A DNA stretch of 64,000 bases from Marinobacter sp. LA51 (GCF_030297175.1 NZ_AP028070.1:434001-498000); one strand, 5' to 3'; positions 26,424 through 35,706 are shown, counted from the stretch's first letter. The notes: generated from the letters alone by a model not told the origin. Program-made: numbers and translations.

Positions 26424-27587
26424 ATGCTTACCACATCACGAAAAATCACTGCCTGTGTGTTCATTGCCATTGTCCTCGGCCTCGGTGCGCTGTCGCTGCG
26501 GTCACTTGACGACTACAGCCCGAAGGGCAGCCAGGACAAGGGACTGGACCCGGTTAACGGCGAGTTGGCTCGCGACGTTGAGAGCCACTACGACGACGGT
26601 TTTCCGGTGCGGGAACTGGGCACCAATTTATGGGCCGCGATCAATTACACGGTGTTCGAGGAAGGCCGGCCTGGCGTCGCCGTTGGCGAACAGGAGTGGC
26701 TGTTTACTGATGAGGAACTGTACCTGGGAACCGAGAGTCCGGCCGTGATCGATCGCAACCTGGAGCGGGTCCGGGCAGTGGTGAACCACCTTCAGGCCGA
26801 GGGGGTTCCGGTGGCCTTGCTGGTGGTGCCGGCCAAGGCCCGGCTGTATTCGGATAAGCTCGGTGACCTGCAACCGGTTCCTGAGATGCGCGCCCTGTAC
26901 CAGCGTTTTCTGACGCAGATGCAGCCGGCGCCGGTGGTGGCGCCGGATCTGCTGCCAACCCTGGCGGATGCCAGGGCCCAGGGCACTCAGGTGTTTCTGC
27001 GTACCGATACCCACTGGACCCCGGCCGGTGCCGATGTGTTTGCCCGCTCCGCAGCGACGGCAATCCAGACCGCGTTTGGCGGTCAGTCCTGGGACGACAC
27101 CCGATTCAAGACGTCGCTGGGGGAGACCCATAAGCACGAAGGCGACCTGCTGACTTATCTGCCGCTGGAACCGCTGTTTCCGAACATGGGCCCAGCACCG
27201 GATACCCTCACGGAGCGGTCAACCGCGCCGGTGAAAAAAGCCGGCACCACCGCCGAGAGTCTGTTTGCTGAAAACTCGGCGGACGTGGTGCTGGTCGGCA
27301 CCAGCTACAGCGCCAACCCACTGTGGGATTTTCCCGGTGCCCTGAAACGCCATCTTGGCCGCGACCTGATCAATGTGTCCGATGAGGGGCAGGGGCCTTT
27401 TCAACCCATGACCGAGTATCTGCGGTCTGATGAATTCCGGAATCACCCACCTGAACTTGTGATCTGGGAATTTCCCGAACGCTACCTGGCCCAGCCGGTG
27501 CAGTCAGAGGCCACGCTGGCCTGGTTTGAGCGTCGGGATAATCTGTTGGCTCAGGGCGACAGCCCGAGCCGGCCATCCATGCAATGA
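26424..27587 (+). CDS. algJ: Alginate O-acetyltransferase AlgJ (SGNH-like)
   Basis: AlgJ is a membrane-anchored periplasmic acetyltransferase that takes acetyl from the AlgI route. From the ATG at 26424 the product has 387 residues with an N-terminal signal anchor (about 8-26). The catalytic triad is Asp195 and His197 in RTDTHWTPAG and Ser294 in GTSYSANPLWDF. The longer open frame starting at 26283 lies inside algI and is discarded. The gene ends in an ATGA context just before the algF ribosome-binding site. Confidence 0.95.
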   Translation: MLTTSRKITACVFIAIVLGLGALSLRSLDDYSPKGSQDKGLDPVNGELARDVESHYDDGFPVRELGTNLWAAINYTVFEEGRPGVAVGEQEWLFTDEELYLGTESPAVIDRNLERVRAVVNHLQAEGVPVALLVVPAKARLYSDKLGDLQPVPEMRALYQRFLTQMQPAPVVAPDLLPTLADARAQGTQVFLRTDTHWTPAGADVFARSAATAIQTAFGGQSWDDTRFKTSLGETHKHEGDLLTYLPLEPLFPNMGPAPDTLTERSTAPVKKAGTTAESLFAENSADVVLVGTSYSANPLWDFPGALKRHLGRDLINVSDEGQGPFQPMTEYLRSDEFRNHPPELVIWEFPERYLAQPVQSEATLAWFERRDNLLAQGDSPSRPSMQ

Positions 27588-27598
27588 GGAGTAATGCC

Positions 27599-28246
27599 AT
27601 GAACCTATTGATGAAAACTGCAGTGACCCTTCTGCTCAGTCTGCTGTTTCCAGTGCTCGGTCAGGCCGGTGAGGACGCCCTCTACGCCGCCGATGCACCT
27701 GACGGCGCCACTTTCATCCGCGTGGTGAACGCCGATGTGAACGGCAACATTCCCCAGGCCAAAATCGGTGGCAAGGCCATCAAGGACATCGAGCCTCTGG
27801 CGGCCAGCCCCTACATTCATCTTCCGGCCGGCACCTATCAGCTGGAAGTGGGCGATCAGGCAGCGCCGGTCACCATGGAGAAGGACCGCTTCTACACCGC
27901 CGTGGTGCTGGATTCCGGGGAGCTGGAAATCCTGCCCGACAAGTCCTTCGAGAACCCGCGTAAGGCGCTGATTTCCTTTTATAACCTGACGGAAGACAGC
28001 GGCATCAGCCTGAAAACGGCCAACGGCAAGGTATCGGTGATCGACCCGGTCGAGTCCCTGAGTGTCGCCAACCGTGAAATCAATGCGGTCAAGGTTGCCC
28101 TCGGTGCTTTTGCCGGCGGCGAAGCGCTTGCCAGCACCTCTCCGGTGAACCTGCAGCGCGGCACGGTGTTCAGCTTCTTCATCATGGATGTAGGCGGCAG
28201 CCCCCGACTGGTGGTGGCTGAGAACCGGGTAGACACCTCGGTGTGA
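27599..28246 (+). CDS. algF: Alginate O-acetylation adaptor AlgF
   Basis: AlgF is a periplasmic protein needed for alginate acetylation; it appears to bridge AlgJ and AlgX. The product has 215 residues, almost the same as Pseudomonas AlgF, with a signal peptide ending at GQAGE. The mature part is a pair of beta-sandwich-like modules (ATFIRVVNADVNG near the start; RKALISFYNLTEDSG in the middle). The ATG at 27599 is preceded by AGGAG at 7 bases. Another in-frame ATG at 27584 overlaps the algJ stop and would add five residues. Confidence 0.94.
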   Translation: MNLLMKTAVTLLLSLLFPVLGQAGEDALYAADAPDGATFIRVVNADVNGNIPQAKIGGKAIKDIEPLAASPYIHLPAGTYQLEVGDQAAPVTMEKDRFYTAVVLDSGELEILPDKSFENPRKALISFYNLTEDSGISLKTANGKVSVIDPVESLSVANREINAVKVALGAFAGGEALASTSPVNLQRGTVFSFFIMDVGGSPRLVVAENRVDTSV

Positions 28247-28304
28247 GCACCGACATTCAGCGGCATAGCGTTCCAGATTTATGAATCACATGGGGAATAG
28301 TGCA

Positions 28305-29744
28305 ATGACATGGTTGAGTACGAGGGCAGGTTGCCTGGTGCGGCGGGCCGGTGGTCCGCTGACCCTGCTGTTGGGTGGTCTAGGTGTCAACGCCGCGATG
28401 GCGGCTGAACTTCCGGAGTACGAAGTTCAACCTCGTAACCGGCTGTGCCAGATGGCCTCGCATTCGTTCGCCTACGACACCAGCTACCTGAAGAACTTCA
28501 ACGTTCTGGTGCAGGGACGGGACGGCTGGTTGTTTCGTTCTGAGGCCGAGCTGCCGGAGCAGTTCGGCCCTAGCGCCGAGGGCCTTCGCCACCTGGAACG
28601 CTTTGCCCGCTATCTAAAGGAAAGCGCCGGCTCGGAGTTGGTGCTGGTGTTCCAGCCCACCAAAGGCCTGGTGCACCCGGACAAACTGGCGGACAACGCC
28701 GCAGTGGATTTCTCCTGGTCCTACGCCCGTAGCAGCTATTTGGACGCGCTCGCGAAGTTTCGTCAGGCCGGCCTGGTGGTGCCCGACATGGCGCCGTTGC
28801 TGCGCGAATCAGACCGAGAGGAAGCCTATTACTTCAAGCGTGACCATCACTGGACGCCCTACGGCGCGCGTCGCACTGCCCGCGTCGTTGCCGACCGTAT
28901 TCGTCAGATGCCGGTGTTTCAGTCGCTGCCGACTCAGGAGTTCAAGACCCGTCGTACCGGGCTGATCCGCAAGAATGGTTCCTTGCAGGATGCTGCCCAG
29001 CGGATCTGTGGCCAGACCTGGTCTGCTCAGTATGTCGACGAATACCGGACTAATCCCGATGACGGCATTGCCGGAGACGAACAAAGCGCTTTGTTCGGCG
29101 ACGAGGGTATGCCACCGATTACTCTGGTTGGGACCAGTAACAGTAAGGGTGCCCAGGATTACAACTTTGCCGGCGCACTTCAGGAGTTCCTGGGTGTGGA
29201 AATCCTGAACGTGGCGGTTGCTGGCGGCAGCTATGACGGTTCCATGTTTGAGTACCTGATGTCCGACAGTTTCCGGGAATCGCCGCCAGAGGTCATTGTC
29301 TGGGAAATACCGGCTTATCACACCCTGGACAGTGGTGAGTTCTATCGCCAGGTGGTGCCGATGGTCAGCCACGGCTGCGAGGGGCGCGAGCCGGTGCTGG
29401 AGCGCACATCGCCGGTGACGGCTGGTACTAACGAAGTGCTTTACAACGGCGGGGGCAATTTCCTCGAGCTGTCCAGTAATGAGTACCTGATCGATCTGCA
29501 GTTCAGCGACCCCTCGGTGAAAGAGGTGGACGCGTTCATATGGTACGTCTTCGGCCGTAAGGATCGGGTCGATCTGGAATATGGCAACCGGGTCGAAACC
29601 ACCGGCCGATTCATGTTCGAGCTGCCCTCGGGGCAGAGCTGGAACGACGAGTTGTTTATGTCCCTGGATCTGGAGCTTGAGCCGGAGCAGGTCAGCGAAG
29701 GTCTGACCGTGACGGCGAAAGTCTGCCGGCGTCAGGACATTTGA
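28305..29744 (+). CDS. algX: Alginate O-acetyltransferase AlgX
   Basis: AlgX is the periplasmic terminal acetyltransferase with an SGNH-like domain and a C-terminal carbohydrate-binding module. From the ATG at 28305 (GGGGAA upstream) it has 479 residues, with a signal peptide ending at NAAMAAE. Catalytic residues appear as Asp180 and His182 in KRDHHWTPYGAR and Ser278 in VGTSNSKGAQ. The C-terminal 110 residues are beta-rich. An in-frame ATG at 28281 would add eight residues. In P. aeruginosa algX lies between algG and algL; here the algX-algL pair follows algF instead. Confidence 0.94.
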   Translation: MTWLSTRAGCLVRRAGGPLTLLLGGLGVNAAMAAELPEYEVQPRNRLCQMASHSFAYDTSYLKNFNVLVQGRDGWLFRSEAELPEQFGPSAEGLRHLERFARYLKESAGSELVLVFQPTKGLVHPDKLADNAAVDFSWSYARSSYLDALAKFRQAGLVVPDMAPLLRESDREEAYYFKRDHHWTPYGARRTARVVADRIRQMPVFQSLPTQEFKTRRTGLIRKNGSLQDAAQRICGQTWSAQYVDEYRTNPDDGIAGDEQSALFGDEGMPPITLVGTSNSKGAQDYNFAGALQEFLGVEILNVAVAGGSYDGSMFEYLMSDSFRESPPEVIVWEIPAYHTLDSGEFYRQVVPMVSHGCEGREPVLERTSPVTAGTNEVLYNGGGNFLELSSNEYLIDLQFSDPSVKEVDAFIWYVFGRKDRVDLEYGNRVETTGRFMFELPSGQSWNDELFMSLDLELEPEQVSEGLTVTAKVCRRQDI

Positions 29745-29773
29745 AGCAAACCCACCCGTAAATGGGAGTAGGT

Positions 29774-30952
29774 ATGAGGTTCGGATACACCGACAAACTG
29801 CAGAAGCCGGGCAGGACACTGCTGTCCACGGCCCTGATTTCCGTTATTGGCGTGACCTCGGTAGAGGCTGGCGAGTTTCGCGATGAGGGGCTGAGGGCAC
29901 CGGTCGGCTACTACCAGATTCCGGAAGCGTCCTCGAGTGGCTCCTACGATTGCGAAATCGTGGAGCCACACCGGGGCAGCATGAACTTCACCAGCAAATA
30001 CCAGGGCAGTGACAATGCCCGCAACGAACTCAATAAGGAGGCATATCAGGCCTATCAGGAGGCGTCGGCCACCATTCGCCGGTTCGAGAAACAGGTGATC
30101 GCGACCGCCAACGATTATCAGGTGGATGGTGATGGCCCCGAAGCACGGGCCTGCCTGATAGACAACCTGAATACCTGGGCCGAGGCCGACGCGTTGATGC
30201 CAGGCGACATCAATCACGTTGGCCAGGCGGTCCGGAAATGGGCGTTGGCTGCGGCGGCTAATGCCTATCTGCGGGTTAAATCCTCGGCCCCGGAAAATGC
30301 ACTGGATGCCGCCAAGGTCGCCCGAATCGAGAACTGGTTTGCGCGGGTTGCGGACGGGGTCCGGGATTATTACACCGATCGTGAGCCGCGCAAGGTCAAT
30401 AACCACGATTACTGGGCGGCCTGGGCTGTGATGGCGTCGGCGGTGGCCACAGACAATTACCGTGACTGGCAATGGTCGTTGGGCAAGTTTGACCAGGCCA
30501 TGGGCCAGATTGCTTCCGACGGCTACTTGCCGAAAGAGTTGAGCCGGGAGAATCGGGCTCTCGAGTACCACAACTACGCCATGCAGCCGCTGACCCTGAT
30601 GGCGGTGTTTGCCGAGGTCAACCAGGCCCCGGTGTATGGGCGGTATAAGGAAACCTTCGAGCTGTTGGCCCAGAACGTGGTGGATGGCCTCGAAGATCCG
30701 TCCACGATTGAACACATCACCGGCCATAGCCAGAAGATTGAAGGCTTGAGTACCGCATGGGGGCTGGCATGGATGAGGCCATGGGCGGAAACCTGGGGCC
30801 CACTTCCGGGCATGGACGGCTTCCTCGCCGAGCACGCTCCGGTCAAAAACACCCGGCTGGGAGGTGACATTGAATTCCTGTACCGCATTGAACCTCGGTG
30901 GCCGGCTCGGGGTGAGCCTCATCCACCGGGCAACGTGCGCATTCAGTATTAA
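29774..30952 (+). CDS. algL: Periplasmic alginate lyase AlgL
   Basis: AlgL is a PL5-family poly-mannuronate lyase that clears misdirected alginate from the periplasm. The ATG at 29774 follows GGGAG and gives 392 residues with a signal peptide ending near TSVEAGE. The active site is visible: Lys in FTSKYQGSD, His211 in NNHDYWAAWAV, Arg261 and Tyr268 in NRALEYHNYAMQPL. A loop rich in charged residues replaces the Pseudomonas C-terminus. It lies directly after algX, so the two kept their linkage although the pair is moved. Confidence 0.95.
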   Translation: MRFGYTDKLQKPGRTLLSTALISVIGVTSVEAGEFRDEGLRAPVGYYQIPEASSSGSYDCEIVEPHRGSMNFTSKYQGSDNARNELNKEAYQAYQEASATIRRFEKQVIATANDYQVDGDGPEARACLIDNLNTWAEADALMPGDINHVGQAVRKWALAAAANAYLRVKSSAPENALDAAKVARIENWFARVADGVRDYYTDREPRKVNNHDYWAAWAVMASAVATDNYRDWQWSLGKFDQAMGQIASDGYLPKELSRENRALEYHNYAMQPLTLMAVFAEVNQAPVYGRYKETFELLAQNVVDGLEDPSTIEHITGHSQKIEGLSTAWGLAWMRPWAETWGPLPGMDGFLAEHAPVKNTRLGGDIEFLYRIEPRWPARGEPHPPGNVRIQY

Positions 30953-30980
30953 AGAACCCAATAAGGTTAGAGAAACCCGA

Positions 30981-30998
30981 CCCCGGCATCAGCCGGGG
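30981..30998 (+). other. Intercistronic hairpin between algL and algA
   Basis: A 7-bp stem CCCCGGC/GCCGGGG with loop ATCA lies in the 75-bp gap before algA. It is followed by CCCTATCAAAAG rather than a T-tract, so complete termination is unlikely. Confidence 0.65.
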
Positions 30999-31027
30999 CC
31001 CTATCAAAAGAGAGAAGGAGCAGGATT

Positions 31028-32518
31028 ATGATTCCAGTCATATTGTCGGGTGGTTCCGGTTCACGGCTTTGGCCGCTATCCCGTGAAGCTTATCCCAAAC
31101 AGTTTTTACCATTGTTGACCCGGGACAGCATGTTCCAGCAGACCCTGGCGCGCTTGCCTAAGGAAAAGGTCGAAGCACCGGTGGTGGTCGCCAATGAGGA
31201 ACACCGGTTTATTGTAAAGGAGCAGCTGGATGCCATCGGCCTGAAGCCTCAGACCATGTTGCTGGAGCCGTTCGGGCGTAACACTGCCCCGGCCGTTGCC
31301 ATGGCGGCTATCCAGATTGCCCGCCGGGATCCGACCAGCATTATGCTGGTGCTGCCGGCAGACCACGACATCAGCGAAACCAAGCCATTTCACGATGCCA
31401 TTGCCAAAGGCATTGAGGTTGCCCAGGAAGGTGCGTTGGTGCTGTTCGGTACTACGCCGGATCGCCCGGAAACCGGCTATGGCTATGTCTCGGCGGCCGG
31501 CGCTGAGGAGGACCCAAACGGCTCCCGACCAGTGCAGAAGTTCATCGAGAAGCCGGACGAAGCCACCGCCCAGCGTTTGCTGGACGAAGGCGGCTATTAC
31601 TGGAACAGCGGCATGTTCATGTTCCGTGCCGATGCTTACCTTCGGGAGCTGAAGACCCACAGCCGTGATATCTACGACACCGCGCTGCTGGCCGCTAAAA
31701 GTCTGGAAGCCGACATGGACTTCTGTCGCATCCCGCCGGAGATTTTCGAGCATTGCCCGGATGATTCCATCGATTATGCGGTGATGGAAAAAACCACCCG
31801 CGCCATGCTGGTGCCGCTGGATGCCGGCTGGAGCGACGTGGGGGCCTGGAGCTCATTGTGGGACATCAGCGACAAAGACGAGCAGGACAACGCGGTGTTT
31901 GGTGATGCTTGCCTCGAAGACAGTTCCGGTTGCCTGATCCATGCCCCGGATAAACTGGTGGCCATGATTGGCGTCGACAATCTGGTGGTAGTCGACACCA
32001 AAGATGCCCTGATGGTGGCTCATCGCGATCGGGTCCAGGAGATCAAAGGCGTGGTCAAAAAGCTGAAGGCCGAGAAGCGCTCGGAAACCCGGGTACACCG
32101 CGAAGTGTTCCGGCCCTGGGGCAGCTACGACAGCATCGACATGGGTGACCGCTTCCAGGTCAAGCGCATTACGGTGAAGCCGGGCGAGAAACTGTCACTG
32201 CAGAAGCACCACCATCGCGCCGAGCACTGGATCATTGTGCGTGGCACGGCGGAAGTCTCCCGTGACGACGAAATCTTCCTACTGTCGGAGAACGAATCCA
32301 CCTATATCCCGATTGGCGCGGTGCACCGTCTCTTCAATCCGGGGAAGATCCCGCTGGAATTGATCGAAGTGCAATCTGGCGCCTACCTGGGTGAAGACGA
32401 CATTGAACGTCTGGATGACCGTTACGGCCGGACCGAAGCGGCCCAGGACAAGGAAGGGGGCAAGAAAATCGACGAGGAAAAGGGAGACGAGATTCCGGTA
32501 ATGATGAACCGGGCGTGA
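31028..32518 (+). CDS. algA: Bifunctional mannose-6-phosphate isomerase/mannose-1-phosphate guanylyltransferase AlgA
   Basis: AlgA makes mannose-6-phosphate from fructose-6-phosphate and later GDP-mannose from mannose-1-phosphate. The 496-residue sequence opens with the nucleotidyltransferase signature ILSGGSGSRLWPLSREAYPKQFLP and has the FIEKPDE motif near residue 175. The C-terminal cupin domain carries the isomerase metal site in LQKHHHRAEHWIIVRG. The ribosome-binding site AAGGAG is strong. It closes the classical alginate set as in Pseudomonas; the acidic/lysine-rich tail (about the last 25 residues) is longer than in the Pseudomonas protein. Confidence 0.95.
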   Translation: MIPVILSGGSGSRLWPLSREAYPKQFLPLLTRDSMFQQTLARLPKEKVEAPVVVANEEHRFIVKEQLDAIGLKPQTMLLEPFGRNTAPAVAMAAIQIARRDPTSIMLVLPADHDISETKPFHDAIAKGIEVAQEGALVLFGTTPDRPETGYGYVSAAGAEEDPNGSRPVQKFIEKPDEATAQRLLDEGGYYWNSGMFMFRADAYLRELKTHSRDIYDTALLAAKSLEADMDFCRIPPEIFEHCPDDSIDYAVMEKTTRAMLVPLDAGWSDVGAWSSLWDISDKDEQDNAVFGDACLEDSSGCLIHAPDKLVAMIGVDNLVVVDTKDALMVAHRDRVQEIKGVVKKLKAEKRSETRVHREVFRPWGSYDSIDMGDRFQVKRITVKPGEKLSLQKHHHRAEHWIIVRGTAEVSRDDEIFLLSENESTYIPIGAVHRLFNPGKIPLELIEVQSGAYLGEDDIERLDDRYGRTEAAQDKEGGKKIDEEKGDEIPVMMNRA

Positions 32519-32525
32519 TGACCGG

Positions 32526-32560
32526 CAGACCCTTGGGCCGGACGCCGGTCCAAGGGTCTG
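32526..32560 (+). other. Long intercistronic hairpin between algA and manB
   Basis: Bases 32526-32536 (CAGACCCTTGG) pair with 32550-32560, and the inner bases continue GCCGG/CCGGT with one G-T wobble around an ACG loop, giving about 16 bp in total. No T-tract follows. It fills about half of the 73-bp gap between the two genes. Confidence 0.8.
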
Positions 32561-32591
32561 TCCGAGGTTCCATGAATTAAGGAGAACTCTG

Positions 32592-33977
32592 GTGGATTTT
32601 AACTGCTTTAAAGCCTACGACATCCGTGGCCGAGTGCCCGATCAGCTGAACCCGGAAATGGCCGAGCGAATCGGCCGGGCCTACGTGGCCGTGACCGGCG
32701 CCCGCAAGGTCGCCGTCGGTTACGACATTCGTCTGTCCAGTCCGCAAATCGCCGATGCCCTGAATCAGGGATTGATGGCTGCCGGGGCGGACGTCTTCAG
32801 CATTGGCCTGTGTGGCACGGAACAGATTTATTTTGCGACCAGCCATTTTGGGCTGGACGGCGGCATCATGGTGACGGCCAGTCACAATCCGAAGGACTAC
32901 AACGGAATGAAATTGGTGGGGCCGGGTGCACGGCCGATCAGTTCTGATAATGGCCTGACCGATATCCGTGACGGCGCCCAGCAGTCCCTGCCGGATGCCG
33001 ATGAACCCGGGACGCTACGCAGCCTGGAAGTGACCCGGCCCTACGTGAAGCATCTGCTGGGTTATGTCGACCGGGACAGTCTCAAGCCCCTGAAAATCGT
33101 GGTTAATGCCGGCAACGGTGGTGCCGGTGAGGTGATTGACGCCCTGGAACCCTACCTGCCGTTTGAGTTCCACAAGGTGCACCATAAAGCCGATGGCACT
33201 TTCCCCAATGGCGTGCCCAATCCGCTGCTGGAGGAGAATCGCTCCGCTACTGCCATGGCGGTGCTGGCCAGCGGTGCCACCATGGGTATTGCCTGGGACG
33301 GGGATTACGACCGCTGCTTCTTCTTTGACGAGAAGGGCCGCTTCATCGAGGGCTACTACATTGTTGGCCTGCTCGCGGACCAGTTCCTGCGCAAGCAGGA
33401 CGGCGGCAAGGTCATCCACGATCCACGGCTGGTGTGGAACACCCGTGAGCTGGTGTCTGCGGCTAAGGGTACAGCAGTGGAGAGCAAGACCGGCCACGCT
33501 TTTATAAAGCAGCGCATGCGCGAAGAAGATGCGGTTTATGGCGGCGAAATGAGCGCCCACCACTATTTCCGGGATTTTTCGTACTGCGACAGCGGTATGA
33601 TTCCCTGGTTGCTGGTGGCCGAACGGCTGAGCCAGTCTGGGCAGTCACTGTCAGCGCTGATCGATGCCCGTATTGAAGCCTTTCCTGCCAGTGGCGAGAT
33701 CAACCGCACGGTGGACGACCCGGCTGTGGTGCTTGAGGCTATCGAAGGGATTTACCTTCGGGACGCGCTGTCGCTGAACCACATCGACGGGCTCAGCATG
33801 GAATTTAACGAATGGCGTTTTAACCTGCGCATGTCGAACACCGAGCCGGTAATTCGTCTGAATGTGGAGAGCCGTGCTGACCGGGCCTTGATGGAAGAGC
33901 GGACTGAAACCCTGCTTGAACAGATCCAGGAACTGTCGAAGCCCATCCGCGCTCCACGGGAAGCGGTCACCCTGTAA
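32592..33977 (+). CDS. manB: Phosphomannomutase, ManB/CpsG type (alginate-linked copy)
   Basis: The enzyme interconverts mannose-6- and mannose-1-phosphate, the step between the two AlgA reactions. The 461-residue protein belongs to the ManB/CpsG branch, opening CFKAYDIRGRVPDQLNPE, rather than the AlgC branch used in Pseudomonas. The active phosphoserine is Ser97 in TASHNP, the metal loop is WDGDYDR, and the sugar- and phosphate-binding segments GGEMSAHHYF and RMSNTEP are present. It starts with GTG after AAGGAG. Placed 73 bp after algA, it completes a GDP-mannose module in the operon. A close paralogue lies at 44757-46109. Confidence 0.94.
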   Translation: MDFNCFKAYDIRGRVPDQLNPEMAERIGRAYVAVTGARKVAVGYDIRLSSPQIADALNQGLMAAGADVFSIGLCGTEQIYFATSHFGLDGGIMVTASHNPKDYNGMKLVGPGARPISSDNGLTDIRDGAQQSLPDADEPGTLRSLEVTRPYVKHLLGYVDRDSLKPLKIVVNAGNGGAGEVIDALEPYLPFEFHKVHHKADGTFPNGVPNPLLEENRSATAMAVLASGATMGIAWDGDYDRCFFFDEKGRFIEGYYIVGLLADQFLRKQDGGKVIHDPRLVWNTRELVSAAKGTAVESKTGHAFIKQRMREEDAVYGGEMSAHHYFRDFSYCDSGMIPWLLVAERLSQSGQSLSALIDARIEAFPASGEINRTVDDPAVVLEAIEGIYLRDALSLNHIDGLSMEFNEWRFNLRMSNTEPVIRLNVESRADRALMEERTETLLEQIQELSKPIRAPREAVTL

Positions 33978-33999
33978 CCGCGTCGCTGGTATGCCGAGG

Positions 34000-34536
34000 T
34001 CAGGCGATCGGGCCCGGCTCCAGTTGCATGTGCTGAGTGTCGTCGGAGATGCCGACGACACCGTCTTGAATGGTGATTTGCAGAGACATGCTGCGGTGAG
34101 CCAGTTTCGCCAGCGAATCGGTGGCTTCCTGCGGCAGGTTAACGATGGTCAGGTTGTCGAACCGGCTGAGTTTATTGTGATGCTTTTCCCACCACAGTGG
34201 TACCGCGCGGCCACCGTAGGTGTATAGAATGACCTGCCGGGCCCGATTGCAGGCCTTACGGAGACGACCTTCCTCGGGCAACCCCAGTTCAATCCACAAT
34301 TCGATCTCGTCGGTCAGGCTTTTCTGCCACAACTCAGGTTCATCGTCTGTGCTCAGGCCCTTGGTGAACTCAAGATGTTCGCCGGCGTTCAGGGCGAACG
34401 CCAGTAGCCGGATCATCATCCGCTCGTCGGTTTCAGACGGGTGCTGGGCAATGGTCAGGTGATGGTCGGCGTAGTAGTGCCGGTCCATGTCGGCGATGTT
34501 CAGTGTGGCTTTGAAAATAGTTGCTTTGAGCGCCAT
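34000..34536 (-). CDS. yaeQ: YaeQ family protein
   Basis: The 178-residue product matches the YaeQ family along its length: the N-terminal MALKATIFKATLNIADMDRH segment and PSETDERMMIRLLAFAL are diagnostic. The fold is related to PD-(D/E)XK nucleases; E. coli YaeQ has been linked to suppression of rfaH defects, but the biochemical role is not settled. It is convergent with the alginate-linked manB, 22 bp apart, and divergent from lrgA. Confidence 0.93.
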   Translation of the reverse strand: MALKATIFKATLNIADMDRHYYADHHLTIAQHPSETDERMMIRLLAFALNAGEHLEFTKGLSTDDEPELWQKSLTDEIELWIELGLPEEGRLRKACNRARQVILYTYGGRAVPLWWEKHHNKLSRFDNLTIVNLPQEATDSLAKLAHRSMSLQITIQDGVVGISDDTQHMQLEPGPIA

Positions 34537-34616
34537 GAAGAGTCCGGATTGGTGTCTTGCTATGAGTATGCGCTAGTGTAGTGCAATTCCACCCTGATAA
34601 GCATGACGACCGTTCA

Positions 34617-34991
34617 ATGTTGCGTGGTTTCCTGATTCTGGTTCTGTTCTTTCTGCTCGGCGAAGCGCTGCGGCTGGTGTTTGTGTTGCCGATTAGCGGT
34701 GGTGTGCTGGGCATGATTCTCATGACCTTTACCCTGATGCTGCAGGGCCGGGTCAGCAACGAACTGGCTACCGCCAGTCAGGGGCTGATCTCGGTGCTGG
34801 TATTGCTCATCATGCCTGGGGTGGTGGGCGCGTTTTTCACCGTCAGCCAGTTTCAGGGCCAGTGGTTGGCGGTGGTGGTGGCGCTTCTGCTGGGCACCAT
34901 CCTTAGTGTGTTGACCACGCTCTTGCTGATGCGCGCGTTGGTGCGAAGCGGGCAGCGAGGTAGGCAGGAGGGGAGTGGGGCGGATGACTGA
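34617..34991 (+). CDS. lrgA: CidA/LrgA family holin-like membrane protein
   Basis: This small membrane protein (about 124 residues) has four hydrophobic helices. The family signature LPISGGVLGMILM lies after the first helix, and LLIMPGVVGAF marks the third. CidA/LrgA proteins resemble phage holins and affect murein hydrolase activity, lysis and, in some bacteria, pyruvate transport. The start is uncertain: the ATG at 34617 fits the family N-terminus (MLRGFLIL), but a GTG at 34581 is also in frame and neither has a clear ribosome-binding site. Its end overlaps lrgB. Confidence 0.88.
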   Translation: MLRGFLILVLFFLLGEALRLVFVLPISGGVLGMILMTFTLMLQGRVSNELATASQGLISVLVLLIMPGVVGAFFTVSQFQGQWLAVVVALLLGTILSVLTTLLLMRALVRSGQRGRQEGSGADD

Positions 34992-35706
34992 CCTACTGGC
35001 CCGTGTGCGTGCACTGCCTGAGACTCTATCGGCCACGCCGATACTCGCGATTGGCCTGACCCTGAGTGCATTTTTCATTGGCAACTGGCTGTTCCGCCGT
35101 CTTGGCCGGCCGCTGTGGCTGCCACCGGTGGTACTGTCGGCGTTGGTACTGGCACTTACCATTGCCCTGCTACCACTGGACTATGCCCGCTATCACCACG
35201 GTGCCCAGTGGTTGATGCTGTTGCTTGGGCCGGCCACGGTCGCCCTCGGCATTCCACTGTATCAACAGATGCACCATGTCCGTGCCTTGTGGCGTCCCAT
35301 TGTCTGCACCTTGCCGTTGGCAGCCACCCTGGCGTCGGTGTACGCGCTGGTGATTGCCTGGGCTTTGGGCGCGACCCCGGAGGTGCTGGCCTCGCTGGCG
35401 CCCAAGTCCGTCACGGCTCCGATTGCCATTGGCATAACCGAGCAACTCGGTGGTGCCGTGCCCCTGATGATGGGTGGGCTGCTGGTCACTGGTGTGCTCG
35501 CCACACTGTTTGTGGACCTGCTGGCAGGGCCGCTGGCAATAGAAGACGAACGCATCCTCGGCTTTGCCCTCGGCCTGAACGGCCACGCCATTGGCACTGC
35601 CCGGGCTTTTGAAATCAGTCCTGCAGCGGGGGCCTTTGCCTCTCTCGGCATGGGCCTGACCGGCGTGTTCACGGCTCTGATCTTGCCCCTGGTTTTCCAG
35701 CTGTAA
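34984..35706 (+). CDS. lrgB: CidB/LrgB family membrane protein
   Basis: The 240-residue partner of LrgA has about seven helices. The family motifs PKSVTAPIAIGI, LTLLVTG-type GGLLVTGVLATL and GLNGHAIGTARAFE are present. The ATG at 34984 is preceded by GGAGGGG and overlaps the lrgA stop, so the two are translationally coupled as usual. Function follows the LrgAB/CidAB pair: membrane export or permeability linked to autolysis or pyruvate/small-acid transport. No LytSR-type regulator is seen nearby. Confidence 0.92.
   Translation: MTDLLARVRALPETLSATPILAIGLTLSAFFIGNWLFRRLGRPLWLPPVVLSALVLALTIALLPLDYARYHHGAQWLMLLLGPATVALGIPLYQQMHHVRALWRPIVCTLPLAATLASVYALVIAWALGATPEVLASLAPKSVTAPIAIGITEQLGGAVPLMMGGLLVTGVLATLFVDLLAGPLAIEDERILGFALGLNGHAIGTARAFEISPAAGAFASLGMGLTGVFTALILPLVFQL

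Noticed and set aside
32526..32560. Terminator ending the alginate operon after algA
   Set aside because: The stem is strong but no T-tract follows, and the next gene completes the same pathway with its own ribosome-binding site.
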